From Aureispira sp. CCB-E (lineage in GTDB: Bacteria; Bacteroidota; Bacteroidia; Chitinophagales; Saprospiraceae), in assembly GCF_031326345.1 (NCBI RefSeq), contig NZ_CP133671.1, forward strand, positions 3,844,001 through 3,908,000: a DNA stretch of 64,000 nucleotides. Direction: 5' to 3'. The notes below the pieces were generated by a model. It was not told the DNA's origin. It saw only the letters and a list, made by a program, of their open reading frames with translations, and made no database searches. The translations under genes and the position numbers were made by a program. Below, piece after piece: positions 1-9,546 of this stretch (position 1 is its first letter; each line of letters starts with the position of its first letter).

Positions 1-1946
1 AGGGAAAAAAAATCACTGCCTTGTTTGGAGAAGTTGATGTTATTAAATTGTTGCAACTAAAACCTGGTGTACAATCAGGAGTTGAAGGCGCAGCTGGAAT
101 ATATGTTAGAGGAGGAGGGGCAGATCAAAATCATTTTTTATTAGATGAGGCTTCGATTTATAACCCAAGCCATTTGCTAGGTTTGTTTAGTACATTTAAT
201 GCTGACATTACTAAGAATTTGACCTTATACAAAGCAGGATTCCCTGCACAATTTGGAGGAAAACTATCCTCAGTTATAAATGTAAAAACTAGAGAAGGCA
301 ATCGCAAGAAATGGCAAATTTCAGGAGGGTTAGGTGTAACATCGGCTCGATTGGCAGTAGAAGGTCCTTTAAAGAAAAATAAGGGGGCTTTTGTTGTGGC
401 TGGACGGAGTTCTTATGTAAGCTTACTGACTTCTGCTTTAAACGAAGCAAATAGAGAAAATCCCGATTGGTTTGATATTCCTAATTATTCCTTTTACGAT
501 GTCAATGCAAAATGGAACTATGATATCACGACTCAAGATCGCATTTTCTTTAGCGCTTATATGGGGCGAGACGCTTTTTCTTTCAAAAGAGATCAAATTG
601 ATTTTAACTTAGGATGGGGAAATATTGCTAGTACACTGCGTTGGAATAGAATTGTTTCTTCCAAACTATTTGTAAACACCTCTTTCACTTTTTCAGATTA
701 TGTTTATGCTATAAATAGTAGGTTGGCAGAGGTTAATGTACGAATAGGTTCGGGAATTCGAGATTTTAATCTTAAAACGGATATGACATGGCTGCCGAGC
801 AACCAACACGAAGTTCGATTAGGAGCCAATGCGATTTATCATAGATTTTCAGTAGGTCAATTTGATGCTAAAAATCAAGCGGGGTTAAATTTAAGAGCAG
901 GGGCACTATTTCATGCAGGGGAATTTGCAGTATATGGGTCTGATGATTGGAAGATTAACAATCGTATAAGTGCCTTAATTGGTTTGCGTGTAAGTGGTTT
1001 TTATAATAACAAGGCATTCTACCCAAACATAGAACCTCGACTCGCTATTAACTATAAAATTCACCAACGAGTTGCCTTAAAAGCATCGTATGCTCGAATG
1101 AGCCAGTACTTGCATTTAGTATCTACTTCAGGAGCGACATTACCTACAAGCACTTGGTATCCTTCTAGTGCAAAGGTGAAACCACAGATTTCAGATTTGG
1201 TAGCAGCTAGTGTTTCAGTCGCATTGGGAAAGGATTTCTTTATTAACATAGAAGGGTATTACAAGTGGTTACATCATCAAATTGATTTTAGAGATGGGGC
1301 AAAGTTGTTTGTGAATAATAATTTAGAAAATGAGTTTTTATTTGGAAGGGGATATAGCTATGGTGGAGAAATTTATTTGGAGAAGAAAAATGGAAACTTA
1401 AGAGGTTGGATTGGGTATACATTGTCTTGGACTTGGAGGGTGTTTGATCAAATTAATGGGGGGCAGCCTTACCATCCTCAACAAGATCGGAGACACGATT
1501 TGTCAGCTGTAATAACTTGGGATATTCCATGGACAAAACCTAAATTTCCATTAACATTAAGTGCATCTTGGGTTTATGGTACAGGTACTCCTGTTTCACT
1601 TCCTACCAAACGTTATATTCAAATGGATATAACGGCGACCAATTTATTCCAATTTATACCGATTTATGAAAAACGAGGTGGGTTCCAAATGCCAGCATAT
1701 CACCGCTTGGATTTGGGGTTGGTATTAGAACTATTTCCCTTAAAAAGAAAGCGTTTTCAAAGTGATTTGACTTTGAGTATTTACAATGCATACGATCGAA
1801 GAAATGCTTTTTTTATGTATATAGATGCTGTTTATGAGGACGGTGGTTCAGGGGCAAACAATACACAGATTCCAGAAAAGTTTCAAGCTAAAATGGTTTC
1901 GTTATTTCCAATTATTCCAAGCATTACTTGGAATTTTAAATGGTAA
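1..1946 (+). CDS. TonB-dependent outer-membrane receptor, 3' part (5' end outside window)
   Basis: The frame is open to the first base, so the carboxypeptidase-like or N-terminal domain and plug start lie upstream; a TTG at 21 is only an internal codon. The visible protein begins in the plug domain (LFGEVDVIKLLQLKPGVQSG, then a YVRGGGADQNHFLLDEA stretch), which is typical of Bacteroidota receptors of the CarboxypepD_reg-plug type. The rest is an aromatic-rich beta-barrel with alternating strands, ending in a C-terminal TWNFKW that fits a terminal barrel strand. It would import a ligand across the outer membrane using TonB energy; the ligand is unknown. A DUF4249 lipoprotein begins 6 bp downstream, a pairing commonly seen in this phylum, so the two are probably co-transcribed and act together. 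Confidence 0.9.
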   Translation, partial: GKKITALFGEVDVIKLLQLKPGVQSGVEGAAGIYVRGGGADQNHFLLDEASIYNPSHLLGLFSTFNADITKNLTLYKAGFPAQFGGKLSSVINVKTREGNRKKWQISGGLGVTSARLAVEGPLKKNKGAFVVAGRSSYVSLLTSALNEANRENPDWFDIPNYSFYDVNAKWNYDITTQDRIFFSAYMGRDAFSFKRDQIDFNLGWGNIASTLRWNRIVSSKLFVNTSFTFSDYVYAINSRLAEVNVRIGSGIRDFNLKTDMTWLPSNQHEVRLGANAIYHRFSVGQFDAKNQAGLNLRAGALFHAGEFAVYGSDDWKINNRISALIGLRVSGFYNNKAFYPNIEPRLAINYKIHQRVALKASYARMSQYLHLVSTSGATLPTSTWYPSSAKVKPQISDLVAASVSVALGKDFFINIEGYYKWLHHQIDFRDGAKLFVNNNLENEFLFGRGYSYGGEIYLEKKNGNLRGWIGYTLSWTWRVFDQINGGQPYHPQQDRRHDLSAVITWDIPWTKPKFPLTLSASWVYGTGTPVSLPTKRYIQMDITATNLFQFIPIYEKRGGFQMPAYHRLDLGLVLELFPLKRKRFQSDLTLSIYNAYDRRNAFFMYIDAVYEDGGSGANNTQIPEKFQAKMVSLFPIIPSITWNFKW

Positions 1947-1952
1947 TTTAAG

Positions 1953-2837
1953 ATGAAAAGAATAAGTTATATCTGTTGGGTGTTAATCGTTTTCTCCGCT
2001 TGTCAAAAATTGGAGAATACCATTGATATAGAGTTGGAGACATCTGATAACAGTCTAGTTGTGGAATGTTATTTAGAAGCTGGAAAACCTTATCAACTGA
2101 TGTTAACAGAGACAAAAAGCTATTTTGATATTACCAATATTTGCCCTTTTGTACGACATGCACTAGTTGTTATTACGCAAAATGGGATTAAAGATACGTT
2201 GGTAGAGGCACCTTATAGTGGCAGTGGATGTAGCAGTATCATGCCCTATTGGAATACTGATTCTACTCGGTTTTTTAACTATGGTTCCAACACACGGTGT
2301 CCCTCTAGTGCTAATACAGAGTTTGTCCTAGAAGTTTGGGATACTTTGAATGATCGGTATGTTAAAGCCTCTGCAACAGCCTTACCTGCTGTGCCAATCA
2401 AAACTTTTAAAGCAGAGTTCAATAAAGATTCAGTTGCTTATTGTCTTTTGACTTGTGAGGACGATTTAAATACCTTCAATTATTATAGAATGACTTTACA
2501 CAAGTTTTCTTTATCCAAAAAAGATCCCAATGCGTTGTTTAATCATGTTGCAACCAATCCCTATTTTGATCAAGTTTTGTATGATCAGGCGTTATTTGCT
2601 AATGGAGAGATTGGTCATGCTAGTAATTATGATTTTTATAGAACAGATACAGCTATAGGAACTATATACCACATATCTAAAGCTTATTATGATTATTTAG
2701 AAACAACAAGAGCAGCACAATCTGCAAACTTAAATCCTTTTGTAGAGCCATCTAAAATTGCTACTAATATACAGAATGGCTATGGAATTTTTACGTACTT
2801 GGCATATGATAGAGATACACTTTACATACCTTGGTAA
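1953..2837 (+). CDS. DUF4249-family lipoprotein
   Basis: 294 residues with a short signal peptide and a lipobox ending at Cys17 (VFSAC), so it is a lipoprotein. The N-terminal ETSDNSLVVECYLEAGKPYQLMLTETKSYFD block resembles the start of DUF4249 proteins, which are usually encoded right after a TonB-dependent receptor. It follows the receptor by 6 bp and ends 4 bp from the convergent ggt gene. By analogy with other receptor-lipoprotein pairs it may cap or assist the receptor at the outer membrane; that role is inferred. No enzymatic motif is seen. Confidence 0.8.
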   Translation: MKRISYICWVLIVFSACQKLENTIDIELETSDNSLVVECYLEAGKPYQLMLTETKSYFDITNICPFVRHALVVITQNGIKDTLVEAPYSGSGCSSIMPYWNTDSTRFFNYGSNTRCPSSANTEFVLEVWDTLNDRYVKASATALPAVPIKTFKAEFNKDSVAYCLLTCEDDLNTFNYYRMTLHKFSLSKKDPNALFNHVATNPYFDQVLYDQALFANGEIGHASNYDFYRTDTAIGTIYHISKAYYDYLETTRAAQSANLNPFVEPSKIATNIQNGYGIFTYLAYDRDTLYIPW

Positions 2838-2841
2838 TGTT

Positions 2842-4566
2842 CTAAAAGCCTTGAGCATCATCATCCCCACGAATGTCTGCAACACCTTCTAGCTGCCCAT
2901 TGGGCAATCGCAAAATAGCTTCCACTTGTCCGATGGGAGCCCTGCTTTGAGGCGTATGCCCCAACGCTTTTAATTCGTCCAACAATTGTTCTGAAAAGGC
3001 TCCTTCTTCATGGTAAAGTAAGTCAGGATACCACTGGAAATGAAAACGAGGTTGATGGACAGCGTCTTTCAAGGGCATTTGATAATCAATAACATTTGTG
3101 ACAACTTGAAAGACAGTTGTAATAATTTTAGATCCCCCAGGACTGCCAACAGCCATGAAAAATTGCCCGTCTTTTTCTACAATCGTTGGGGTCATAGAGC
3201 TAAGCATTCGTTTGTGGGGGGCAATGGCATTCGCTTCATTTCCCAACAAACCAAACTGATTGGGTACACCTGGCTTGGCACTAAAGTCGTCCATCTCATT
3301 GTTCATAAAAAAGCCTGCTCCTTCTACAATAACCTTGCTTCCAAAGTTAGAATTAATAGTTGTGGTAACAGAAATAGCATTGCCTTCGGCATCAACGACA
3401 CAATAATGCGTTGTTTGCTCACTTTCGTTGGGGTAAGGGTTCCCATGTCTTATGCTATCGCTAGGAGTTGCCATAGTATCCACATAATCTTGCATGCGTT
3501 TATCGGCATAAGCCTGACTACTTAATACATCCACAGGAACAGGATAAAAATCTATGTCTCCAAGATGTTCGGTACGGTCTGCATAAGCTCGACGAGCGGC
3601 TTCTGTGAATAAGTGAATACTTTTAGCAGATTGAAATCCCCATTCAGACATCGGGAAGGGTTCTACCATGTTAAACAATTCTGCCAAGCAGACACCACCA
3701 CTAGAAGGAGGAGGCATCGAAATGATATTATATCCTTGGTATTCAAACTGGATGGGTGTTCTCCATACTGCATTATAGTTTTTTAGATCTTCATGAGTAA
3801 TAATCCCTTTATTTTTGCCCATTTCTTGAACCAATAAATCAGCTGTTTCCCCTTCATAGAAACCTGCTCGACCTTTTGTTTGGATGCGTTTTAGAACATT
3901 GGCTAAGTCTTTTTGAAGCAGCGTTTCTCCCTTTTTCCAATTGGCATCTTTAACAAAGGCATTCTGATGCAAATTAAACTTCTTAAACAATGCCATATGT
4001 TCGTTGAATGCATCCGCTTCTCTTTGACTGACAGGAATGCCATTGTCGGCTAAATCAATGGCAGGTTGTAACAATGTGCTCCAAGGCAATTTGCCATATT
4101 TTTGATGAGCAGCGTACATCCCCTCAACAGAGCCAGGAACACCAGATGCTAAAGGTCCTGTTAAACTCAAGGAATCAATAATTTGACCAGTACTATCTAA
4201 GTACATATCTCTATGGGCAGAACTAGGCGCTTTTTCTCTAAAGTCTAATGTGTTTGTATTGCCATTCTTATCTCTATAAATCATAAAACCACCACCACCA
4301 ATATTACCTGCACGTGGATAGGTTACGGCCAAAGCAAAGTGAACAGCCACCATGGCATCAATCGCATTTCCTCCTTTTTTTAGTATTTCAATTCCTGCTG
4401 CTGTCGCCAAGGGATGAGCAGATACGACCATTGAAGAATCTTCGATTACTTGTTTGGTAATGTCGAAAATAGGTTGATTGCTTTGTGGTTTTGACTCTTG
4501 GCAAGCACTGAAAATAGCGCCAACAAAAAGCAAAATAACATAGTAAAAACAAGAAGTGGATGGCAT
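2842..4566 (-). CDS. ggt: Gamma-glutamyltransferase (lipoprotein)
   Basis: 574 residues, the normal length for the Ntn-hydrolase gamma-glutamyltranspeptidase family. It cleaves or transfers the gamma-glutamyl group of glutathione and related peptides in the periplasm or at the surface. The precursor is expected to self-cleave before Thr385, in the family motif TTHYCVVD; other family marks are GGGGFMIYRDKNG near residue 90, PPPSSGG near 290 and the late GSPGGS oxyanion-type segment. The N-terminus has a signal peptide with lipobox FSAC (Cys22), so it is probably lipid-anchored. It is read toward the convergent DUF4249 gene. A repeat element (4638-4749) lies between its start and thiG. Confidence 0.93.
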   Translation of the reverse strand: MPSTSCFYYVILLFVGAIFSACQESKPQSNQPIFDITKQVIEDSSMVVSAHPLATAAGIEILKKGGNAIDAMVAVHFALAVTYPRAGNIGGGGFMIYRDKNGNTNTLDFREKAPSSAHRDMYLDSTGQIIDSLSLTGPLASGVPGSVEGMYAAHQKYGKLPWSTLLQPAIDLADNGIPVSQREADAFNEHMALFKKFNLHQNAFVKDANWKKGETLLQKDLANVLKRIQTKGRAGFYEGETADLLVQEMGKNKGIITHEDLKNYNAVWRTPIQFEYQGYNIISMPPPSSGGVCLAELFNMVEPFPMSEWGFQSAKSIHLFTEAARRAYADRTEHLGDIDFYPVPVDVLSSQAYADKRMQDYVDTMATPSDSIRHGNPYPNESEQTTHYCVVDAEGNAISVTTTINSNFGSKVIVEGAGFFMNNEMDDFSAKPGVPNQFGLLGNEANAIAPHKRMLSSMTPTIVEKDGQFFMAVGSPGGSKIITTVFQVVTNVIDYQMPLKDAVHQPRFHFQWYPDLLYHEEGAFSEQLLDELKALGHTPQSRAPIGQVEAILRLPNGQLEGVADIRGDDDAQGF

Positions 4567-4637
4567 GTTCTTATTAGTTAATAAACATTTTCTAATATTT
4601 GATAATGCTTAATGATAAGGAATGATTTTATAAGAGC

Positions 4638-4749
4638 AATAGTTCGTTGAAACCATGAAGTAGCACCGTAGCTAACTACTAAAGAGTAGATATTCTATTT
4701 TTAAGAATACCTACTTCTTGCAAAAAAGTGTGTTATTGAACGAACTAGT
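4638..4749. repeat. MITE-like intergenic element, copy 1 (112 bp)
   Basis: The left end AATAGTTCGTTG and right end GAACGAACTAGT are inverted repeats of each other (10 of 12 positions). Inside are the family motif GAAGTAGCACCGTAGCTAAC and a stem formed by about 10 bp around 4685-4714. The right end overlaps the last codon region of thiG and provides its TAG stop. The same ends recur at 7976-8179, 21091-21312 and 33533-33583. Confidence 0.65.
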
Positions 4750-5512
4750 CCAGAAAAGAAGTCAAAGGACTGCTTGCATTGGCATGGTTGAACGGGCTTG
4801 CCAATCGAGCCTCATAAGCCATTCTACCAGCTTCAACGCCTAGTTTAAACGCTTTGGCCATTTCAATTGGATTATCAGAAACAGCAATAGCCGTATTTAC
4901 CAAAACAGCATCTGCACCCAATTCCATAGCCTTCGCAGCATCTGAGGGGCTTCCAATGCCTGCATCTACAATAACAGGGACATTGGCTTGTTCGATGATA
5001 ATTTCTAAAAAGTCAATTGTTTTTAAACCTTTGTTGCTACCAATTGGAGAGCCTAAAGGCATGACGGCTTGTGTCCCAACTTCTTCTAGTCGTTTGCAAA
5101 GAACAGGGTCGGCGTGCACATAAGGCAATACTACAAACCCTAATTTAACCAATTCTTCTGCTGCAAGTAGTGTCTCAATCGGATCAGGCATTAAGTATTT
5201 AGGATCTGGGTGTATTTCTAACTTTAGCCAGTTTGTTTCCAAGGCCTCGCGCGCCAATTGAGCAGCAAAAACAGCTTCTTTGGCGGTTCGAGCTCCTGAA
5301 GTATTCGGCAACAGATGAATATGAGGATGATTTAGATGAGTTAAAATATCATCTTCTTCATTTTTAATGTCTACTCGCTTTAAGGCAACGGTGACCAATT
5401 CAGATTCAGATGCTAATAAAGCATCTCTCATCATTAAGCTAGAGGCAAACTTGCCAGTGCCTGTAAATAATCTAGACTGAAGCGTTTTGTCTGCGATTGT
5501 TAGTGCTTGCAT
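4745..5512 (-). CDS. thiG: Thiazole synthase ThiG
   Basis: 255 residues, the usual size for ThiG. The (beta/alpha)8 barrel enzyme forms the thiazole phosphate moiety of thiamine from 1-deoxyxylulose 5-phosphate, dehydroglycine or glycine imine, and ThiS-thiocarboxylate. Typical blocks are LFTGTGKF at the start, the VTVALKRV segment, [29 protein letters not shown] and [16 protein letters not shown]. It is isolated: no thiS, thiF, thiH, thiC or thiE is nearby, so the rest of the pathway must be elsewhere. No TPP riboswitch was recognised in the 276 bp upstream. The stop codon TAG comes from the terminal repeat of the adjacent repeat element. Confidence 0.95.
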   Translation of the reverse strand: MQALTIADKTLQSRLFTGTGKFASSLMMRDALLASESELVTVALKRVDIKNEEDDILTHLNHPHIHLLPNTSGARTAKEAVFAAQLAREALETNWLKLEIHPDPKYLMPDPIETLLAAEELVKLGFVVLPYVHADPVLCKRLEEVGTQAVMPLGSPIGSNKGLKTIDFLEIIIEQANVPVIVDAGIGSPSDAAKAMELGADAVLVNTAIAVSDNPIEMAKAFKLGVEAGRMAYEARLASPFNHANASSPLTSFLD

Positions 5513-5788
5513 AAGTTTGAATATGTTGACTCAACAACTTTTCTTGATCTAATTTGTATCCACTTAACATGAGTTGGTTAAGGAGTAATAATTCTTCAAC
5601 CTAGAAAGAGTAGTTAAGGGATGACTATTTATAAATTACAAATATCATTACTCCATTGCTTTTTATGTTTTACCCCAAGAGTTTTTTGGTTCATAGAAAA
5701 ACTAAAAAAGCAACGAAGTATTAAAATATAAGGTGGAACGGTTAATCAACCATTAAATAAGTCAAAAGTAACCATGTCAGAGTTTCTC

Positions 5789-6589
5789 TTATTCTTCTTT
5801 AGAAATTTCTTTGTAGAGGACAAAATTAATTTCTTGTGTTGCTGTATTTAAAGTTAATTGATTATCGGTTTTTTGGTACGTAATTCTTCCTTTTAATGCA
5901 TTCATCAAAGCAATACCTTCCTTGCTGTCACAACATTTTCGGGTACATCCCATCCCATCAGGAAGTTCAAATGTAGAAATCTGTGGCAGGTAGTTGATAT
6001 TGGTGTTGCAAGTATTGACATCTAAGTTTAGCATCATTCGTTTTTTATCAAAACTCAAACGATAGGTTTTTTCAAATTTTGTGAGATTATCACTCTTAAA
6101 ATTTTTATAACTCATAGCAGTCCAAGAAGTGCCTATGATACCATCTTTATTGTTGATCAATTTGATATCTCCTTTATCTGTTTTTATCGTCATAAGACTG
6201 CCCTCAATAGAATAGTGTAGGCTTCCTTTAAATTGGCTGGTCAAGAAATTAGCTTCTTTGCTATCGCAACAAGCTTCTGTGCAAGTCATGCCTTCTTGAA
6301 AGGTGAGCATCCCATCTTTGACTTTGTAAGAGGTACCGCAAGTATTGACATCTAACGTCAACCCCATCGAATTATCAGCGTCAAAATGAACAATATAAGA
6401 TTTTTGATTTGGAGTTTCTTGGGTGTTACTTGGAAAACTAATGACAGTCCAAGTACCAACTGGGCTAACGGTTTTTTCAGTTTTTGAGGAAGAAGTAGTT
6501 GCTTTGTCAACAGTTCCTTTTTTGTTGCAAGCATTTAGTAACAACGTGCATAGAAAGAAAAAGAAGATATGTTTTCTTAGTGTTATCAT
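5789..6589 (-). CDS. Lipoprotein with two tandem META-like domains
   Basis: 266 residues with a signal peptide and lipobox LNAC (Cys21). After a low-complexity Ser/Thr linker there are two copies of one roughly 100-residue domain. Each has a WT-start, a DVNTC strand motif, a G-M-x-C-T-x-x-C-C-D-S-K-E block, then a hydrophobic LKG-x-x-x-Y and a final beta strand. This resembles META/HslJ domains, with the extra Cys pair (CCDSKE) conserved in both copies. META proteins are envelope proteins linked in some species to stress or motility; the function here is unknown. It is monocistronic on the minus strand between queA and thiG. Confidence 0.7.
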   Translation of the reverse strand: MITLRKHIFFFFLCTLLLNACNKKGTVDKATTSSSKTEKTVSPVGTWTVISFPSNTQETPNQKSYIVHFDADNSMGLTLDVNTCGTSYKVKDGMLTFQEGMTCTEACCDSKEANFLTSQFKGSLHYSIEGSLMTIKTDKGDIKLINNKDGIIGTSWTAMSYKNFKSDNLTKFEKTYRLSFDKKRMMLNLDVNTCNTNINYLPQISTFELPDGMGCTRKCCDSKEGIALMNALKGRITYQKTDNQLTLNTATQEINFVLYKEISKEE

Positions 6590-6653
6590 AATTTATAGTC
6601 GTTGATGGTTTAAATTTGTGTCTAATGCAAAAATACCGTTGTTGTTTGGGTAT

Positions 6654-6689
6654 AACAAAAAAAGACCGCTTTATTTAAAGCAGTCTTTA
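6654..6689 (-). terminator. Rho-independent terminator of queA
   Basis: On the minus strand a 13-bp stem (AAAGACTGCTTTA with TAAAGCGGTCTTT, one U-G wobble) is followed by a run of seven T, about 35 bp after the queA stop. Confidence 0.85.
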
Positions 6690-6725
6690 ATATATTGTTC
6701 TTATTAGTTCCGAAAAGCTTTCGAA

Positions 6726-7784
6726 TTAGATAATCAACATAGCATCTCCGTAACTAAAGAAGCGATATTCTTCTTTAATAGCTTCTTCGTAAGCTTCCAT
6801 AATTAAGTCATAACCACCAAAAGCACAAACCATAATAGCCAAGCTAGACTTTGGTAAATGGAAATTAGTAATCATAGAATCTGCAATACTAAAATTGTAA
6901 GGAGGGAAGATAAATTTATTTGTCCAACCTTCAGCAGGCTTCAGCATTTCGTGCGCAGAAACAGCCGACTCAATAGAACGCATAGATGTTGTTCCTACAG
7001 CGCAACGCTTACCACCATTTTTGATCGTATTGTTAACTAAATCACAAGTAGCTTGATCAATTTTGAAGTATTCTGCATCCATTTTGTGCTTTGACAAGTC
7101 TTCTACTTCAATGCTGCGAAAAGTACCTAAACCAACATGAAGCGTCAAAGTAGCAAAATTGATTCCTTTGATCTCTAAGCGTTTCATGACTTCTGGACTC
7201 ATGTGCAAACCAGCTGTAGGAGCAGCAACAGCACCTACTTCAGAGGCGTAAATAGTTTGGTAACGCTCTTTGTCCAAGTCCTCGGCAGGTCTATTGATGT
7301 ATTTTGGCAATGGTGTATGACCTAGTTTGTCCAAATGTGCTTTGAATTCTTCGTCACTACCATCGTAAAGGAAACGAATAGTTCTACCTCTTGATGTTGT
7401 GTTGTCAACAACCTCTGCTACCAAAATTTCAGCACCATTTTCATCGTTGAAGTACAATTTATTACCCACACGGATTTTACGAGCAGGATCAACCAATACA
7501 TCCCACAACTTCATTTCTTCGTTCAATTCACGAAGCAAGAAAACCTCAATTCTAGCACCTGTTTTTTCCTTTTGACCATACAAACGAGCAGGGAACACTT
7601 TGGTGTTATTTAAAATAAAGCAATCCCCATCATCAAAAAAGTCAAGAATGTCTCTAAAAATATGATGAGATATTGTTCCTTCAGCTCGATTAACGACCAT
7701 TAATCTAGATTCGTCTCTACGCTCAGCAGGATATTCAGCAATAAGTTTACTCGGAAGGTTAAAGTTAAACTGCGATAGTTTCAT
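6726..7784 (-). CDS. queA: tRNA preQ1 ribosyltransferase-isomerase QueA
   Basis: 352 residues. The enzyme transfers and isomerises the ribosyl part of S-adenosylmethionine onto preQ1 in tRNA to give epoxyqueuosine. Family marks are the start [23 protein letters not shown], the [15 protein letters not shown] block, the [13 protein letters not shown] signature, [16 protein letters not shown] and the C-terminal [18 protein letters not shown]. All are intact and the length is standard. The gene is preceded by a good -7/-33 promoter at 7908-7939 and closed by its own terminator, so it is monocistronic. No preQ1 riboswitch was seen. Confidence 0.96.
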   Translation of the reverse strand: MKLSQFNFNLPSKLIAEYPAERRDESRLMVVNRAEGTISHHIFRDILDFFDDGDCFILNNTKVFPARLYGQKEKTGARIEVFLLRELNEEMKLWDVLVDPARKIRVGNKLYFNDENGAEILVAEVVDNTTSRGRTIRFLYDGSDEEFKAHLDKLGHTPLPKYINRPAEDLDKERYQTIYASEVGAVAAPTAGLHMSPEVMKRLEIKGINFATLTLHVGLGTFRSIEVEDLSKHKMDAEYFKIDQATCDLVNNTIKNGGKRCAVGTTSMRSIESAVSAHEMLKPAEGWTNKFIFPPYNFSIADSMITNFHLPKSSLAIMVCAFGGYDLIMEAYEEAIKEEYRFFSYGDAMLII

Positions 7785-7907
7785 GTTTGAATAGTATATT
7801 CTGTTTAATTCTAAAGTTAATATTTTGCCTTTTTAGACTTGAAATATTATAGTAGTATATGCTATTTTTAGAGGGGAGGGAAATTACCTTTTGAATAGCA
7901 ATAGTCG

Positions 7908-7939
7908 CAAATATAAAAATTCTTTGAAGATTAATACAA
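7908..7939 (-). promoter_or_regulatory. Putative Bacteroidota-type promoter of queA
   Basis: On the minus strand TTG, a 21-bp spacer and TATATTTG match the phylum's TTG / TAnnTTTG promoter pattern. It lies about 125 bp upstream of the queA start. Confidence 0.6.
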
Positions 7940-7975
7940 CCTTTGTTGTGAATTTTTGAAGTAGTACTCTAAATC

Positions 7976-8179
7976 AATCATTTGTTGGAAAACTTTACTT
8001 TGTTGCAATTTAGTAAGTTGCAGTTGTGTTGCCTTTTGTGCTAATTTTTTTTGATTGCCAGGTTCGTATGGAGGTTCTTTTTTGTTTTTTTGTTAGCAAG
8101 GCTTGTCGAGTAGGCTTGTGTGAGCAGCGTAGGAGAACTATTTGTGAAGCACTATGGAGTAGTAGTACTACGAACTACT
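7976..8179. repeat. MITE-like intergenic element, copy 2 (204 bp)
   Basis: It starts AATCATTTGTTG and ends CTACGAACTACT, imperfect inverted repeats matching the family ends. The first 90 bp align with the left part of the copy at 21091 (shared TTGGAAAACTTTA, GTAAGTTGCAG and TTGCCTTTTGTG blocks). With the promoter at 7908-7939 and the hairpin at 8189-8223 it explains most of the 493-bp gap between queA and the next gene. Confidence 0.6.
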
Positions 8180-8188
8180 ATAATATAA

Positions 8189-8223
8189 CAAGAGGCAATT
8201 GATATTAAATTCAATGCCTCTTG
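8189..8223 (-). terminator. Hairpin after the T9SS-exported three-repeat protein gene
   Basis: CAAGAGGCA at 8189 pairs with TGCCTCTTG ending at 8223 (9 perfect bp). It starts about 55 bp past the stop codon at 8278. The following minus-strand sequence is AT-rich but lacks a clean T tract, so its strength as a terminator is uncertain. Confidence 0.55.
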
Positions 8224-8277
8224 AAGTTAACCCATAAATTAGAATTTTAAAGTAGTAGTGCTTGCCTTTGCTTAGAG

Positions 8278-9546
8278 TTATTCTATAACTAATTTCAAAC
8301 TTTTAGTAGCACTTGGAGTTTGAATAGAAACAAAGTATACTCCTTTTTCTAGGATTGGCTTAAGGTTTACCTGATTGTTTCCTTCGGTCAAATGAAGCGC
8401 CTGTTTGCCAATCATTTTACCTGAAAGATCAGAAATAAGCAGTATAGCCGAACTTGTTTGATTGACACCAATTGTAATGGTAGATGTTGCGCCTGAAAGT
8501 TGAGGGTTTGGATTAAGTGTAAGTGACTGAATTAGGTCTGTTTTTTTTATGTTCTCTAAATGAGAAGGCTTAGGATTTGTTAGGCGTTTGGTATTGTTGT
8601 CGTCAATTGTGAAAAAATCGCTATAAGTGGCGGACGCAGAGTTGCCTATCTCGTAAATTTGGAGACGGTAAACAGAGGAACTATTTAAGGTATTAGGTAC
8701 CGAATATGCAAAGGATCCTGTATTGGGTATAAAATTAGCTATTTGAGAAACTAAGTTGCCACCTTCGTATAAATTAATTCTCATATTTGCATTAGCTGCA
8801 ATATTGCTTGTCCATTGTATTGTCTGATTTTGCCCTTTTGTCCAGACTGTATTAGAAGTAGGGTTACTTATTGTAATTGTAGGACTAAGTGTGATGGTAA
8901 AGAAATTACTGATACCAAAAACATTTGAGTTAGATACATCTACAATTCGAATTCTATAGTTGTTGGCACTTGGCAAGTTAAAAGGAACAAAATAAATTGC
9001 GGAACCATCACTAGGGGTGCTATTAAATAAGGTTGCTTCTAAATTAGAACCACGAAATAAAAGTATTTTGACATTAGAAGGGATATTGTCTGCCCACTGT
9101 ATTGCTTGAGTTGTCCCTTTTTCCCAAACAGTGCCAGTATTCGGATTCGTGACAGTAATATTGGGAGGATTAGAAATTGTAAAGAAGTCGCTATAATCAA
9201 AAACATTAGTGCCACTAATATTAAAGATTCTAATTCTATAATCATTGGCTGCAACAAAACTATTGGGAACAGTATAACTAAAAGATCCATCGCTAGGTGT
9301 GCCGTTAGAAATGTAAGTAATTGGTGTAGTCCCACGGTAGAGGAGAATTCTAACATCAGAAGAAATATTATCGTCCCATTCGATGTCTATCGTTTGCCCC
9401 TTTACCCAAACAGTACTGGCAGTTGGATTGGTTATATTAATAAATGGTCTTTGCCCAAATTGCGCCTCACCATTATTATTAATGCTAATTATAAAAAAGA
9501 ATATGAATAAATAATTGCTGCAATTGAATTTTAATGTACTTTTCAT
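8278..9546 (-). CDS. Exported protein with three Kre9/Knh1-like repeats and T9SS type A sorting domain
   Basis: 422 residues: a signal peptide (to about residue 28), then three repeats of about 95 residues, each beginning I-x-NPTxxxVWxKGxxxxIxW and ending in S-x-FFTI. This pattern resembles the Ser-Thr-rich/Kre9-Knh1-like beta-sandwich found in many bacterial surface proteins. The C-terminal 75 residues (LNPNPQLSGATSTITIG, then GKMIGKQ and GVYFVSI) form a type A T9SS sorting domain, so the protein should cross the outer membrane and be attached or released. It has no catalytic motif and is probably a structural or adhesive surface protein. It is divergent from the HsdR-N-like gene across a 454-bp gap. 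Confidence 0.75.
   Translation of the reverse strand: MKSTLKFNCSNYLFIFFFIISINNNGEAQFGQRPFINITNPTASTVWVKGQTIDIEWDDNISSDVRILLYRGTTPITYISNGTPSDGSFSYTVPNSFVAANDYRIRIFNISGTNVFDYSDFFTISNPPNITVTNPNTGTVWEKGTTQAIQWADNIPSNVKILLFRGSNLEATLFNSTPSDGSAIYFVPFNLPSANNYRIRIVDVSNSNVFGISNFFTITLSPTITISNPTSNTVWTKGQNQTIQWTSNIAANANMRINLYEGGNLVSQIANFIPNTGSFAYSVPNTLNSSSVYRLQIYEIGNSASATYSDFFTIDDNNTKRLTNPKPSHLENIKKTDLIQSLTLNPNPQLSGATSTITIGVNQTSSAILLISDLSGKMIGKQALHLTEGNNQVNLKPILEKGVYFVSIQTPSATKSLKLVIE

Noticed and set aside
3040-3525. 161-residue plus-strand frame
   Set aside because: It lies wholly inside ggt on the other strand; no signal, motif or start supports it.
5513-5788. TPP riboswitch upstream of thiG
   Set aside because: I looked for the conserved CTGAGA and the ACCTGA...GGATAATACC elements on the minus strand and found neither.
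7785-8277. Insertion sequence
   Set aside because: No transposase frame is found in any of the repeat copies; they are too short to be autonomous.
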